64,000 bases of DNA from positions 124,001-188,000 of the forward strand of contig CAZSAP010000001.1 of the NCBI GenBank assembly GCA_964604705.1, written 5' to 3'. This document shows, piece by piece, positions 36,544 to 45,043 of this stretch; within the stretch, counting starts at the first letter, position 1, and every line of letters starts with the position of its first letter. Source of the DNA: JAAXVQ01 sp964604705 (GTDB lineage: Bacteria > Oederibacteriota > JAAXVQ01). A program made the position numbers and the translations under genes. The notes beneath the pieces are model-generated. The model made no database searches. It was given only the letters and a program-made list of their open reading frames with translations, and was not told where the DNA came from.

Positions 36544-36691
36544 AAGCGGCTAACGTTCGGAATCTGCGATGCGGATGCTGGGTTTCGCGGCTCAGACGCA
36601 AAGCATGTTTTGAAACGTGCAGGTTCAAGATACATCGCCGCGCTGAACTGAGGCCCATCAGGAGCAAGCAGATTCCGAACGTTAGCCGCTT
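36544..36691. repeat. Long inverted repeat element 1 (24 bp arms)
   Basis: Perfect 24 bp inverted arms at 36544-36567 (starts AAGCGGCTAACG) and 36668-36691 (ends CGTTAGCCGCTT), separated by 100 nt. Inside, a smaller hairpin forms around GCATGTTTTGAAACGTGC, and CGCGG/CCGCG can also pair. It fills most of the 36414-36709 gap. Its right end is 18 nt after the stop of the mutarotase-like gene. No ORF or transposase is inside. Arms share no sequence with elements 2 and 3. Confidence 0.85.
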
Positions 36692-36709
36692 AATGTATAA
36701 GTCGCAGAA

Positions 36710-38026
36710 TTACACCTGTTCTACTGGCAATGGTTGTCCTTGCGCATCGACTTTGCGCGTGACCGAGACCTTGACCCGCATGGTGTAACTTTCGCCAGGC
36801 GCCAAAACCACCGGGCGGTACGCCGGATCGCCGATGTGCGTAAGCGCATTGACATTGGAGCTCAGTCCTTCAAAGGCAAAGAACTTCTCTTCTTTGTCCC
36901 AGATCACACAGAACGGCAAGGACTGATCCTGCGCATACTCAATGAGCGTACCGTCCTTGGCATTGTACATCTTCGAGATCGCCCAGCCGTTCCAATCGCG
37001 CTCCAGGAAGGTCAAAACGCCGTGACGATCACGCGCCAACGGTTTCAGGGTGCCGCGCAAATCAAAAGGCGTGTTGGTCACTGGGAGTAACTCCCCGGTG
37101 GGCAGCATACGGTCATCCATAGGGCTAAACGACTGGGCTGGGATCATCCCGTACCAGTTCCCGTCTTTGCGGGCAAACCACGGGTGATGTCCTGTCCCTT
37201 GGAGTGTATCGTGGACATCAATATTTAAAATCGTTTCATCAATGCTCAAAACCCCATCGAGCAAACGGTAGGTTTGCGTCACACGGGTACGCCCAAAGCG
37301 TTCGCATATGGGTAGAAAATCCGCCGTGTCCAAACCTGAAGAGATGTAGATTCCCAGTCGGTCTACCCCAAACCCCATGACCTTCCAAGGTTTCTTCCGG
37401 ATCATGCCATGATAGGTGATCCCGGTCTTGCCATCCTTCTTTATGTACCCGGCTTGCACCAAGGTCTCATCTTCCACTTCCACCAACCGATCGTGGAAAC
37501 GGAACTTGCTTCCGCGCACACCGCCTTCGTCCAGGTACACGCGATCCATGAACGGATACATCCACTCCATGCCGCCCGAGGCTTCGATGGTGTCACAATA
37601 AAGAATTTCTTCTCCGGCCACGCGGAACGAAACCACCTTATTGGCAAAACCCGGGACTATGTCAAAGGAGGTATCGCTGTTGAGATCCATAAAGCGATAC
37701 ACCAGGTGCCCTTCGCGCCTAAACACCCAGAGGCGAATGTGCTTGGGAAAGTTGGCCAACTGCTGCGCCCAATAGGCCACACCGTGTCCCAAGAAAAGGT
37801 CCGAGTGCTTGTGGTTCAGGCGGATCAGTTGTTTGGCGAGCTGTTCATAGTACCAACGCCGCTGGCGGGAAGCTGTTTGCTTTTTGAGCTTCTCAGGATC
37901 AAAAACCACCATGCTCCCTTCCCAGGCAAAGAACGCATCCCCGGGCAGGGCTTTGCGCAATTCACTCGGCCACGACTCCCACTCGGGAATCAAAGCAGCG
38001 ATTTTGGGGGCAATTGGTTTTTTCAT
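36710..38026 (-). CDS. Aldose 1-epimerase/galactose mutarotase-like protein with N-terminal extension
   Basis: 438 residues, longer than typical mutarotases (about 300-350). The C-terminal two thirds form a beta sandwich of the aldose-1-epimerase superfamily: GGMEWMYPF, GTGHHPWFARK, ISKMYNAKDGTLIEYAQDQ, FFAFEGLSSNVNALTHIGDPAYRPVVLAPGESYTMRV. The N-terminal about 110 residues (helical, rich in Arg/Lys/Trp) are unassigned. The substrate is unknown, and catalytic His/Glu residues cannot be assigned with certainty. ATG 38026 follows AAGGA. It is flanked on both sides by long inverted repeats (elements 1 and 2). Confidence 0.65.
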   Translation of the reverse strand: MKKPIAPKIAALIPEWESWPSELRKALPGDAFFAWEGSMVVFDPEKLKKQTASRQRRWYYEQLAKQLIRLNHKHSDLFLGHGVAYWAQQLANFPKHIRLWVFRREGHLVYRFMDLNSDTSFDIVPGFANKVVSFRVAGEEILYCDTIEASGGMEWMYPFMDRVYLDEGGVRGSKFRFHDRLVEVEDETLVQAGYIKKDGKTGITYHGMIRKKPWKVMGFGVDRLGIYISSGLDTADFLPICERFGRTRVTQTYRLLDGVLSIDETILNIDVHDTLQGTGHHPWFARKDGNWYGMIPAQSFSPMDDRMLPTGELLPVTNTPFDLRGTLKPLARDRHGVLTFLERDWNGWAISKMYNAKDGTLIEYAQDQSLPFCVIWDKEEKFFAFEGLSSNVNALTHIGDPAYRPVVLAPGESYTMRVKVSVTRKVDAQGQPLPVEQV

Positions 38027-38059
38027 GACACATCCTTCTATAGAATATAGTTTAAGTTT

Positions 38060-38177
38060 TTAGGACCTATTGCGTGGATACAAAAGACGCTTGCCTGAGA
38101 CAGGCTCGCTCAGATCGGAAAGCCTTTTGCTCAGAAGGCTTTCCTCTATGCTTTTGTATCCATGCAATAGGTCCTAA
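38060..38177. repeat. Long inverted repeat element 2 (27 bp arms, cloverleaf-like)
   Basis: Arms at 38060-38086 and 38151-38177 match over 27 bp with one mismatch (they start TTAGGACCTATTGC and end GGTCCTAA). Two further perfect hairpins lie inside: GCCTG-AGA-CAGGC (38093-38105) and GGAAAGCCTT / AAGGCTTTCC (38117-38126 and 38135-38144). The whole folds as a stem with two inner hairpins, a three-way junction. Its right end is 12 nt after the recG stop. No U-tract typical of an intrinsic terminator. Confidence 0.88.
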
Positions 38178-38189
38178 CCAGTTATGTAT

Positions 38190-40682
38190 TTACCCTGCCA
38201 GTGCCCGCTTCTCGCGCTCACCGTAGATCTTCTCATACCCCAGCTTGAGGCCCTTGTGTTCGGGCAAACTCAGGGTCGGGTCGACGTTTAGTATCTTCAT
38301 CACAGCCTCGCGAGCAGGCTCGATCTTATCCGCGTCCCTCACCAAGTGCGCCAGTTTCAGGTCCGGCAAGCCGTGTTGGCGGAGTCCAAAAAATTCACCC
38401 GGACCGCGGAGGGCCAAATCCTCTTCAGCCAGCTTGAAGCCGTCACGGGTCTTGCGAATGATCTCCATGCGGGCCGTACCTTCTTCGGTCTTGGGATCGG
38501 CGATCACATAGCATTCCGAGGCATAGCGTCCGCGCCCCACCCGCCCGCGTAGTTGGTGGAGCTGGGCCAGGCCAAAGCGGTCCGCGTCTTCAATGACCAT
38601 CACAGTCGCGTTCGGGACATCCACCCCCACTTCAATCACCGTGGTCGAGGCCAGGATCTTGATCTCCCCGCGTTTGAAGGCCGACATGACCTCGTCTTTT
38701 TCTTCGGTGCTCAAGCGCCCGTGCAGAAGGCCCAAGACCACGTCCGGGAAAATATACTTCGACAAACGGTCAAATTCTTTCACCAAAGATTTCAAATCCA
38801 GTTTCTCAGACTCTTCAATCAACGGAAAGACAATGTACGCCTGTCTCCCGGCTGCCACTTCCTGTGTGATCCGGTCGTATGCCTTGCGGGCTTGCGCCCT
38901 TCCCAGCCAATGCGTTTGAATGGGCACGCGCCCGGGCGGCAGCTCATCCAACACCGTGACATCCAAATCCCCATACACAGTCAAGGCCAAGGTGCGCGGA
39001 ATCGGCGTGGCGGTCATGACCAGAACATGCGGTTGCGCCCCTTTGGCGCGGAGCCGTGCCCGTTGTTCTACTCCGAAACGGTGCTGTTCGTCAATGACGA
39101 CCAGACCCAGGGAGTGAAACTCGATACTTTCCTGCAAGAGAGCGTGGGTGCCCACGGCCACATGAATCTCACCGGCCGCCAGACGGGCGTATTGCTCACG
39201 ACGCTCCTTGGCTTTCAGTCCCGAGGTAAACAACTCCACGCTCACACCTAGCGGTGCAAACCATTTCTGCAAGGTTAGGTAATGTTGCGTGGCCAGGACT
39301 TCCGTAGGGGCCATAAGCGCAGCTTGCGCGTTTGAATCCAGCGCCGCACAGAGGCAGAGCGCCGCCACCAGGGTTTTCCCCGAGCCTACGTCCCCTTGGA
39401 GCAAACGGTGCATGGGACGGGTTTGACTCAAGTCCACAAAGAGTTGCGCACAGGCCCGTTCCTGGGCCCCGGTGAGTTTGAACGGCAATTGCTCCTTAAA
39501 TCGTTTAAGCAACGTGCCCGTTACCGTGAGAGCCGTTCCGGCCTCCTCATGGTAGCGTTCTTTGAGGCGCATCACCGCCAACTGCTGCAAGAAGAGTTCT
39601 TCAAAAATAAGCCGCGCCCGTGCCCGTTCCAAATGTTCGGGTGATTCCGGGAAATGGATGTTCCGCAAAGCCGGGGCCGGAGGCTCAAATCCCCGGGCCG
39701 TTACCAGGTCTGCGGGCAGGATTTCCGCAAAGGTGGGCGGGAGATGCCCCAGGATTTCATACACCATGGAGCGTAACACCCGCTGCGAGAGCCGCTCGGT
39801 GGCCGGATACACAGGGACGATGCGGCCCAGATGAATGAAATCTTCCTCAGCCGAATCAAGCAGCTCAAAATCAGGGTTGGTCATCTGCCAGCCTTTGTAA
39901 AACTCCACCTTGCCGTAAAACAACACGCGTTCGCCGTCTTTGAATCGGTCTTTCATGTACGGTTGGTTGAACCAGGTTCCGGTGAGCATCCCAGTCCCGT
40001 CGTCGACCACGATCTTGGTCAGCGCCAGTCCGTGACGAATGCGAAACGTGGAGCGCAGCTTTACCCGCCCCATCACCGTCGCGGGTTGCCCGTTCTCCAG
40101 TTCATGAATCTGGTTGAACTGACGCCGGTCTTGCCAGGCCCTGGGGAAATGGCGCAACAAGTCCTCAACCGTGTTTAAACCCAGTCGGGCCAAAAGCTTG
40201 CCGCGCTGGGGACCCACGCCGCGGACATACTGCACCTCCATGTCCGCCCGGTACGGCTCGGTCCTCGGAGCCAAAGGCTCCTTCGGTGCAGTCTCCCCTT
40301 CGGCCGGAGCGACCACCTGCTTCTTTTTCACTGTACGTGTCGGTGCCAGAACAGGAACGTCCTTGGCATCCAAATCCTTAGGCGTGATGGTTTTTCCGGA
40401 TTTCTTCCAAACTTCGATGAATTTAAAGACCTCCGCCACTTGTTGCTTACGCTTTGCTTCGTTGGCTTGGGCATAGCCAGCCAGGGGCGCCAACCAGGTG
40501 GCCACGGTTTTCTCGGGAATCTCGGCTTGCGATACAAGCTTCTCCTGTACGCGCGGCACCCAGATTTCCAGTCCGCCGGCCACGGCTTTGTTGGTAAACC
40601 CTTGACGCATCTCCAGTTGGAGCGGCTTAAGCAGCCAAGTCACAGCTTCGAATTTTTGAGATAAATCCATCTTAGGCTTCAT
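38190..40682 (-). CDS. recG: ATP-dependent DNA helicase RecG
   Basis: 830 residues, longer than usual RecG (about 690). It regresses stalled replication forks. An N-terminal extension of about 165 residues ends in a Lys/Ala/Pro/Glu-rich linker. The helix-hairpin-helix/wedge part follows (VRGVGPQRGKLLARLGLNTVEDLLRHFPRAWQDRR). The helicase core has Walker A LLQGDVGSGKT, DEQH box VVIDEQHRFGVEQR, VMTATPIPRTLALT, and C-terminal HGRLSTEEKDEVMSAF, STTVIEVGVDVPNA and QLRGRVGRG, with the RecG-type end GPGEFFGLRQHGLPDLKLA. ATG 40682 follows AAGGGA. It is divergent from rpmB. Confidence 0.96.
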   Translation of the reverse strand: MKPKMDLSQKFEAVTWLLKPLQLEMRQGFTNKAVAGGLEIWVPRVQEKLVSQAEIPEKTVATWLAPLAGYAQANEAKRKQQVAEVFKFIEVWKKSGKTITPKDLDAKDVPVLAPTRTVKKKQVVAPAEGETAPKEPLAPRTEPYRADMEVQYVRGVGPQRGKLLARLGLNTVEDLLRHFPRAWQDRRQFNQIHELENGQPATVMGRVKLRSTFRIRHGLALTKIVVDDGTGMLTGTWFNQPYMKDRFKDGERVLFYGKVEFYKGWQMTNPDFELLDSAEEDFIHLGRIVPVYPATERLSQRVLRSMVYEILGHLPPTFAEILPADLVTARGFEPPAPALRNIHFPESPEHLERARARLIFEELFLQQLAVMRLKERYHEEAGTALTVTGTLLKRFKEQLPFKLTGAQERACAQLFVDLSQTRPMHRLLQGDVGSGKTLVAALCLCAALDSNAQAALMAPTEVLATQHYLTLQKWFAPLGVSVELFTSGLKAKERREQYARLAAGEIHVAVGTHALLQESIEFHSLGLVVIDEQHRFGVEQRARLRAKGAQPHVLVMTATPIPRTLALTVYGDLDVTVLDELPPGRVPIQTHWLGRAQARKAYDRITQEVAAGRQAYIVFPLIEESEKLDLKSLVKEFDRLSKYIFPDVVLGLLHGRLSTEEKDEVMSAFKRGEIKILASTTVIEVGVDVPNATVMVIEDADRFGLAQLHQLRGRVGRGRYASECYVIADPKTEEGTARMEIIRKTRDGFKLAEEDLALRGPGEFFGLRQHGLPDLKLAHLVRDADKIEPAREAVMKILNVDPTLSLPEHKGLKLGYEKIYGEREKRALAG

Positions 40683-40689
40683 TTTTCCC

Positions 40690-40718
40690 TTGTCATCTTA
40701 AAGGCTACATGGTAAATT
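40690..40718 (+). promoter_or_regulatory. Promoter of rpmB
   Basis: TTGTCA (40690-40695), 17 bp spacer, TAAATT (40713-40718), about 38 nt before the ATG of rpmB. Confidence 0.5.
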
Positions 40719-40738
40719 GCACGCCTGATTTTTTTCAA
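40709..40738 (-). promoter_or_regulatory. Candidate recG promoter overlapping the rpmB promoter
   Basis: Minus strand: TTGAAA (40733-40738), 18 bp spacer, TACCAT (40709-40714). Its -10 overlaps the -10 of the divergent rpmB promoter, so the two would compete. Confidence 0.35.
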
Positions 40739-40755
40739 ACGAGGTGAATACGATC

Positions 40756-40950
40756 ATGTCGGAAAAATGTGCAATCTGCAGCAAAACCACGCAAGTGGGC
40801 AACAACGTTTCCCACTCCTTGCGCCGGACAAAACGTACCTGGGAACCGAACCTGCAAAAGGTTCATGCTTCGATTGATGGTACAGTTCGTCGCGTTCGGG
40901 TGTGTACGCGTTGCTTGCGTTCCAACAAAGTCACAAAAGTCGCATCGTAG
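40756..40950 (+). CDS. rpmB: 50S ribosomal protein L28
   Basis: 64 residues from ATG 40756 (GAGGTG 9 nt upstream; the GTG at 40744 is part of that site). Begins SEKCAICSKTTQVGNNVSHS, with RRTKRTWEPNLQKVHASIDG and the C-terminal CTRCLRSNKVTKVAS. The two Cys pairs (CAIC and CTRC) make it the zinc-binding form of L28. A monocistronic gene with its own promoter and terminator. Confidence 0.96.
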   Translation: MSEKCAICSKTTQVGNNVSHSLRRTKRTWEPNLQKVHASIDGTVRRVRVCTRCLRSNKVTKVAS

Positions 40951-40966
40951 TCTGTTCTTCCGCTTT

Positions 40967-41000
40967 AAGGGCACGGCTGAAAAGCCAGTGCCCTTTTTTT
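40967..41000 (+). terminator. Intrinsic terminator of rpmB
   Basis: Arms AAGGGCAC / GTGCCCTT with inner GGCT-GAAA-AGCC, followed by a run of T to about 41000. It lies 17 nt after the rpmB stop and may also slow transcription arriving from ridA on the other strand. Confidence 0.9.
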
Positions 41001-41012
41001 ATGCCTATTTCC

Positions 41013-41390
41013 CTATTTAAGTGACACGATCATTTCTATTTCCACCCGAGCTCCGGCAGGCAATGCCACCACCTGCACCGTCGAGCGGGCCGGAAAAGGT
41101 GCTTGGAAGACCTCGGCATACACGGCGTTCATGTCCGGAAACTCCTTCAAGTCCAACATGTACACTGTGCTCTTGACCACATGGGAAAAGTCCATCCCAG
41201 CGGCCTGCAAGACCCCTTTTATGTTATCCAACACTCGGCGGGTCTGGACCTTGATGTCCCCTTCCACCAGTTTCCCTGTGGCCGGGTCGAGCGGAATCTG
41301 GCCGGCCAAAAACATAAACTCGCCGGTACGCACAGCTTGCGAGTACGGTCCCACGGGTTTGGGAGCCAGGGGAGAAATTATCGCATCCAT
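41013..41390 (-). CDS. ridA: RidA/YjgF family reactive-intermediate deaminase
   Basis: 125 residues from ATG 41390 (GAGGTG 7 nt upstream). Begins MDAIISPLAPKPVGPYSQAV, has FLAGQIPLDPATGKLV, and the Arg in PFPARSTVQVVALPAGARVEIEMIV that binds the substrate carboxylate in RidA. It hydrolyses 2-aminoacrylate and related enamines. It follows rel on the same strand with a palindromic repeat between them, and is convergent with rpmB. Confidence 0.95.
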   Translation of the reverse strand: MDAIISPLAPKPVGPYSQAVRTGEFMFLAGQIPLDPATGKLVEGDIKVQTRRVLDNIKGVLQAAGMDFSHVVKSTVYMLDLKEFPDMNAVYAEVFQAPFPARSTVQVVALPAGARVEIEMIVSLK

Positions 41391-41410
41391 AGTGACACAC
41401 CTCATACATG

Positions 41411-41458
41411 AACTCCCCCCGTCCCCCTCTTTGATAAAGAGGGGGACGGGGGGGCGTT
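41411..41458. repeat. CCCCCTC-type palindromic repeat, copy A
   Basis: Near-perfect palindrome built on CCCCGTCCCCCTCTTT-GAT-AAAGAGGGGGACGGGG and flanked by AACT... and ...GCGTT. It starts 6 nt after the rel stop. Related copies lie at 44327-44417, 46867-46934, 46966-47032 and 49130-49177. Confidence 0.85.
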
Positions 41459-41463
41459 TAAAA

Positions 41464-43608
41464 TTATCCCGAAGACTTTCGGCTTACCTTGATCACGCCC
41501 TTGACCTTTTCCAGCCTGAGCACCACATCCCGCAAATGCGCCTGACCCTTGACTTGTATGGTAAACATGCCGTTCACAATTTTCTGCGAGTTGGTCCGGG
41601 TGCTGGTGCTGCGCACCGGAGCGCCGACGTCCTGGAACGCCTGCAGGATATCGGCCAGGAGCGCATCGCGGTCATAGCCTTGGACATAAAGTTCCAAGTT
41701 CTGGTCCGTGGCATGACTGTCGTCCCAGGCCACTTCCACCTGCCGTCCCGACTCCAAGAGCATGGACTGTATGTTGGGGCAATCCGTACGGTGAATGGAA
41801 ATTCCGCGTCCTTTGGTGATGACCCCCACAATCGGATCCCCGGTAATGGGATGACAGCACTGGGCAAAGCGCGTGACCACGCCTTCGATGCCCGGCATGC
41901 GCAACCCATTCTCGCTTTTGCCCTTGTAGGCCGGCTTGTGCGTGCTGGCCGGGGGCTGGGTCACGGTCGTAGGCGGCACCAAGCCCAGCTTGGCGGTTAC
42001 GGAGCGCGCCGTGACATTGTTATCGCCGATTTGGACCAAGAGCTGGTCAATGGTCTTAAAATTCATACCGCGCGCCACCTGGAGGAGCTTCTCATCGCGC
42101 GAGGCTTCGGCCAGGCTGCTCCCGCAGCGGGCGAGTTCGTGCTCCAAGATATCCTTGCCCTCGGCTTCCTTCTCGTTCTTGTCAAGGTCGCGGAAGTAAT
42201 GCCGGATGCGGTTCTTGGCTTTGGAGGTTTTGACCATGTTGAGCCAGTCGCGCGAAGGGCGGCTGTCCGAACGGGTGACCACTTCCACGATATCGCCGTT
42301 TTTAAACTCGTAGCGCAACGGCACCATGCGCCCGTTGATCTTGGCGCCAATGATCGTGTCCCCCAGGCGGGAGTGGATCAGGTACGCAAAGTCAATCGGG
42401 TTGGACCCGCGGGGCAGCGACTTTACTTCCCCGCGGGGGGTAAAAACAAAAACCTCGTCTTTGAACAAATCAATTTTGAGGGCTTCCATGAACTCTTGCG
42501 AATCGTGGAGTTCCTTCTGCCACTCCAAGATCTGCCGGAACCAGGCCAAGCGCGCTTCGTACTGTTCGCCTTCTTTCTTGCCTTCCTTGTACGACCAGTG
42601 GGCCGCGATTCCTTCCTCGGCCAAGCGGTGCATCTCTTCGGTGCGGATCTGGATCTCCAGCGGTTCGCCCGAGGCGCCTATGATGGTGGTATGCAGGGAT
42701 TGATACAAGTTGGACTTGGGCATGGCAATAAAATCTTTAAACCGGCCGGGCATGGGTTTCCAGAGCGAATGCACGATCCCCAGGGCCGCGTAGCAATCCT
42801 TCACATTCGGGACCACAATACGCAGGGCCATGAGGTCGTAAATTTGATTTAAGGTTTTTTCCTGGGTCGTCATTTTGACCCAGAGACTGTAAAGATGCTT
42901 GATCCGGCCGTACACGCGGGCCGGGATATTGAGTTCAGCCAAGAGTTTTTTGATCTGGGTTTGGGAATCTTCTATGGTCTGCTTGCGTTCTTCCTGAAAC
43001 AAGGTTACTTCCGAGGAGATGGTTTTAAATTCCTCGGGATGCAGGTGTTCAAAGGCCAAATCCTCGAGCTCGTCTTTAATACGTCCCATACCCAGGCGGT
43101 GGGCCAAAGGTGCGTAGATTTCGAGGGTCTCGCGGGCAAAACGGATGCGCTTGTCCGCAGGCAAATATTCCAACGTGCGCATGTTGTGCAAGCGGTCGGC
43201 CAACTTGATGATGATGACGCGGATGTCCCGCGCCATGGCCAGGACCATCTTGCGCATGTTCTCGGCCACGCGTTCTTCAGAGTCGCGGAACACGTGCGTG
43301 CTGATCTTGGTTACGCCGTCCACGAGTTCCAAAAGCTTCTCACCAAACTCCCGGCGGATGTCGTCCTCCGTGGCGTCGGTGTCTTCCAGGCAATCGTGCA
43401 GGAGGGCCGCGGCAATTGTGTCGGGATCCATTTGCAGGTCAAAGAGGATACCCGCCGATTCCAAGGGATGGACAATGTAGGGTGCACCGGAGAAACGCTT
43501 CTGCCCTGCATGGTGGGTCTCGGAGAACGCGTAGGCTTTTTCCAGCATGCGCATTTCTTCAGGTTTGAACGTTTGCGTCATTCTCTCCCGAAGCTCTTCC
43601 CAGGTCAT
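41464..43608 (-). CDS. rel: Bifunctional (p)ppGpp synthetase/hydrolase (Rel/SpoT)
   Basis: 714 residues, the long RSH architecture. HD hydrolase domain (about 20-190) with HDCLEDT and KLADRLHNMRTL; synthetase domain (about 210-345) with YGRIKHLYSLWVKM and GRFKDFIAMPKSNLYQSLHT; TGS (about 385-445; DEVFVFTPRGEVKSLPRGSNPIDFAYLIHS); a zinc-finger/helical part with RCCHP-like FAQCCHPITGDPIVG; and C-terminal ACT (about 640-714). The RFKD rather than EFDD signature and an intact HD site suggest both activities. The start overlaps the downstream end of the DUF374 gene by 4 nt. Confidence 0.96.
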   Translation of the reverse strand: MTWEELRERMTQTFKPEEMRMLEKAYAFSETHHAGQKRFSGAPYIVHPLESAGILFDLQMDPDTIAAALLHDCLEDTDATEDDIRREFGEKLLELVDGVTKISTHVFRDSEERVAENMRKMVLAMARDIRVIIIKLADRLHNMRTLEYLPADKRIRFARETLEIYAPLAHRLGMGRIKDELEDLAFEHLHPEEFKTISSEVTLFQEERKQTIEDSQTQIKKLLAELNIPARVYGRIKHLYSLWVKMTTQEKTLNQIYDLMALRIVVPNVKDCYAALGIVHSLWKPMPGRFKDFIAMPKSNLYQSLHTTIIGASGEPLEIQIRTEEMHRLAEEGIAAHWSYKEGKKEGEQYEARLAWFRQILEWQKELHDSQEFMEALKIDLFKDEVFVFTPRGEVKSLPRGSNPIDFAYLIHSRLGDTIIGAKINGRMVPLRYEFKNGDIVEVVTRSDSRPSRDWLNMVKTSKAKNRIRHYFRDLDKNEKEAEGKDILEHELARCGSSLAEASRDEKLLQVARGMNFKTIDQLLVQIGDNNVTARSVTAKLGLVPPTTVTQPPASTHKPAYKGKSENGLRMPGIEGVVTRFAQCCHPITGDPIVGVITKGRGISIHRTDCPNIQSMLLESGRQVEVAWDDSHATDQNLELYVQGYDRDALLADILQAFQDVGAPVRSTSTRTNSQKIVNGMFTIQVKGQAHLRDVVLRLEKVKGVIKVSRKSSG

Positions 43609-44288
43609 GCGCCCTGCTTTCTTTGTACGGCGGCCTCGGCTTGGGCTTCACAGGCGTTCAGACGTTTTTCCAGTTCAGCGATCAAGGGCTTAAGGGTTTC
43701 TTCGGTCAAGGTTCGCGGAACGTCCATGGGCTCCCCGTAGGCAATGGCCTGACGTGAAAAGGGCTTGGGGATAATAAATTTATCCCATGACCTAAGACGC
43801 CAGCAAGGTTCGGTGGCGCAGCCAAACGGCGTGATCTTGGCCCCGGTCATGGAGGCTAAGAAAACCGGGCCGGGTTGACAGACATGTTTGGGGCCGCGCG
43901 GTCCGTCCGGAGTAATGGCCACATGGCTCCCCTGTTGCAAGGCGCGCGCCATGCCGCGCAAGGCTGTAAGTTTTCCGCTGCTGGTCGAAGAGCGTACGGT
44001 ATTGAACCCAAACAGGTGGAGTGCCTTGGAAATGTAATCTCCGTCGCGGGATTTGGAGGCCAATACGTAAATGCCGAAATTTGGAAACGAGGACATGGCA
44101 CCCAGTTGGTGATCATGCCAGAAGGTATAAATCGTTGGAGCCGGTTTGTGGGTGGGTGCAACTTTATATGGATCGATTAGATAAAACTTCTGGGACAGGC
44201 GTATTAAACGGCAGATAAACACAGCCAAGGGAATCAAGGCCATGATGAGACGATATTTAAAGGGTGGTTTTTCAACAGGGTGATCCAA
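43605..44288 (-). CDS. DUF374 lysophospholipid acyltransferase family protein
   Basis: 227 residues. N-terminal TM (about 13-30). The acyltransferase-like core has TFWHDHQLGAM (HxxxD-like), LASKSRDGDYISKALHLFGF, RGSSTSSG-like VRSSTSSGKLTALRGMARAL, and VAITPDGPRGPKHVCQPG. DUF374 proteins resemble LpxL/LpxM and are often near lipid A genes. An acyl transfer to lipid A or a lysophospholipid is likely, but the substrate is unknown. It starts with TTG 44288 (AAGGA 6 nt upstream). Stop overlaps the rel start. Confidence 0.88.
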   Translation of the reverse strand: MDHPVEKPPFKYRLIMALIPLAVFICRLIRLSQKFYLIDPYKVAPTHKPAPTIYTFWHDHQLGAMSSFPNFGIYVLASKSRDGDYISKALHLFGFNTVRSSTSSGKLTALRGMARALQQGSHVAITPDGPRGPKHVCQPGPVFLASMTGAKITPFGCATEPCWRLRSWDKFIIPKPFSRQAIAYGEPMDVPRTLTEETLKPLIAELEKRLNACEAQAEAAVQRKQGA

Positions 44289-44326
44289 AATAGTTCCTTT
44301 TATACTTAATATAAATTTAAAACTTC

Positions 44327-44417
44327 AACTCCCCCTCGGTCCCCCTCTTTATTAAATCGGGGGATGAAAAGAAACTCGTATTCCCCCTCTTTTGCAAAGA
44401 GGGGGGCAGGGGGAGTT
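44327..44417. repeat. CCCCCTC-type palindromic repeats, copy B (two partial units)
   Basis: Two diverged units, 44327-44364 (AACTCCCCCTCGGTCCCCC...) and 44380-44417 (TTCCCCCTCTTTTGC...GGGGGAGTT), together forming a large imperfect palindrome. The right end is 6 nt from the ogt stop. Confidence 0.75.
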
Positions 44418-44422
44418 AGGTC

Positions 44423-44941
44423 TTACGCCAGTATCGCGCCTTCCATCTTCAATAAACGGGTCTTGACTTCCGGTCCCGAAAAAAAGCCGCCGAGTCTTCC
44501 GTTGGCGGCCACCACCCGGTGACACGGAACCAAAAGCGGCAACGGATTGGCATTTAGCGCCTGCCCTACCGCCCGCTTGGACTCCGGGTCTCCCAGACGC
44601 TCGGCCACCCAACCGTAGGTGCGGGTTTGGCCGTACGGAATCGTGCGCGCCACGCTCCAAACTTCCCTTTGGAAGACCGTGGCCACATTGTAGTCCAACT
44701 TTAAAATGAATTCAACTGCCTGACCTTGGAAGTAATGTTTTAGCTTGGTCGAGAGTTCCTTGAGGATCGGGTTTCCGTTGTCCGGAATCAGTTCCTCACC
44801 GTTCAATTGCCCGCAGAGCGCCTCAAAGGCTTCCTGCTTTTTGGCTTTCGGCAAGACCACGTGCCTCAGGCCATGCTTGCTCAAGGCCAGCGCCACGTAC
44901 CCCCACTTGGTATGGACCACATCAAACCGCAATTTTTCCAT
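44423..44941 (-). CDS. ogt: Methylated-DNA--protein-cysteine methyltransferase (Ogt/MGMT)
   Basis: 172 residues from ATG 44941 (GAGGA 7 nt upstream). The C-terminal DNA-binding/alkyl-acceptor domain has FQREVWSVARTIPYGQTRTYGWVAERLG, GQALNANPLPLLVPCHRVVAANGRLGGF with the acceptor Cys in PCHRV. The N-terminal domain (about 1-80) is the Ogt type without an Ada zinc site. It repairs O6-alkylguanine by irreversible transfer to Cys. Long inverted repeat element 3 lies upstream of it. Confidence 0.95.
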   Translation of the reverse strand: MEKLRFDVVHTKWGYVALALSKHGLRHVVLPKAKKQEAFEALCGQLNGEELIPDNGNPILKELSTKLKHYFQGQAVEFILKLDYNVATVFQREVWSVARTIPYGQTRTYGWVAERLGDPESKRAVGQALNANPLPLLVPCHRVVAANGRLGGFFSGPEVKTRLLKMEGAILA

Positions 44942-45043
44942 GGTTCGTTCCTCAGCCACAAATTCGAAAGTTCATGATTGTATCCGATTTCTAAGCGCAT
45001 GCAAGCAGGAAATAGCATACTTTTACATTTGAACTTAATTAAT

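Noticed and set aside
41131..42852. Plus-strand open frame of 573 codons opposite rel
   Set aside because: Antisense shadow of rel, whose HD, synthetase, TGS and ACT domains are all clear.
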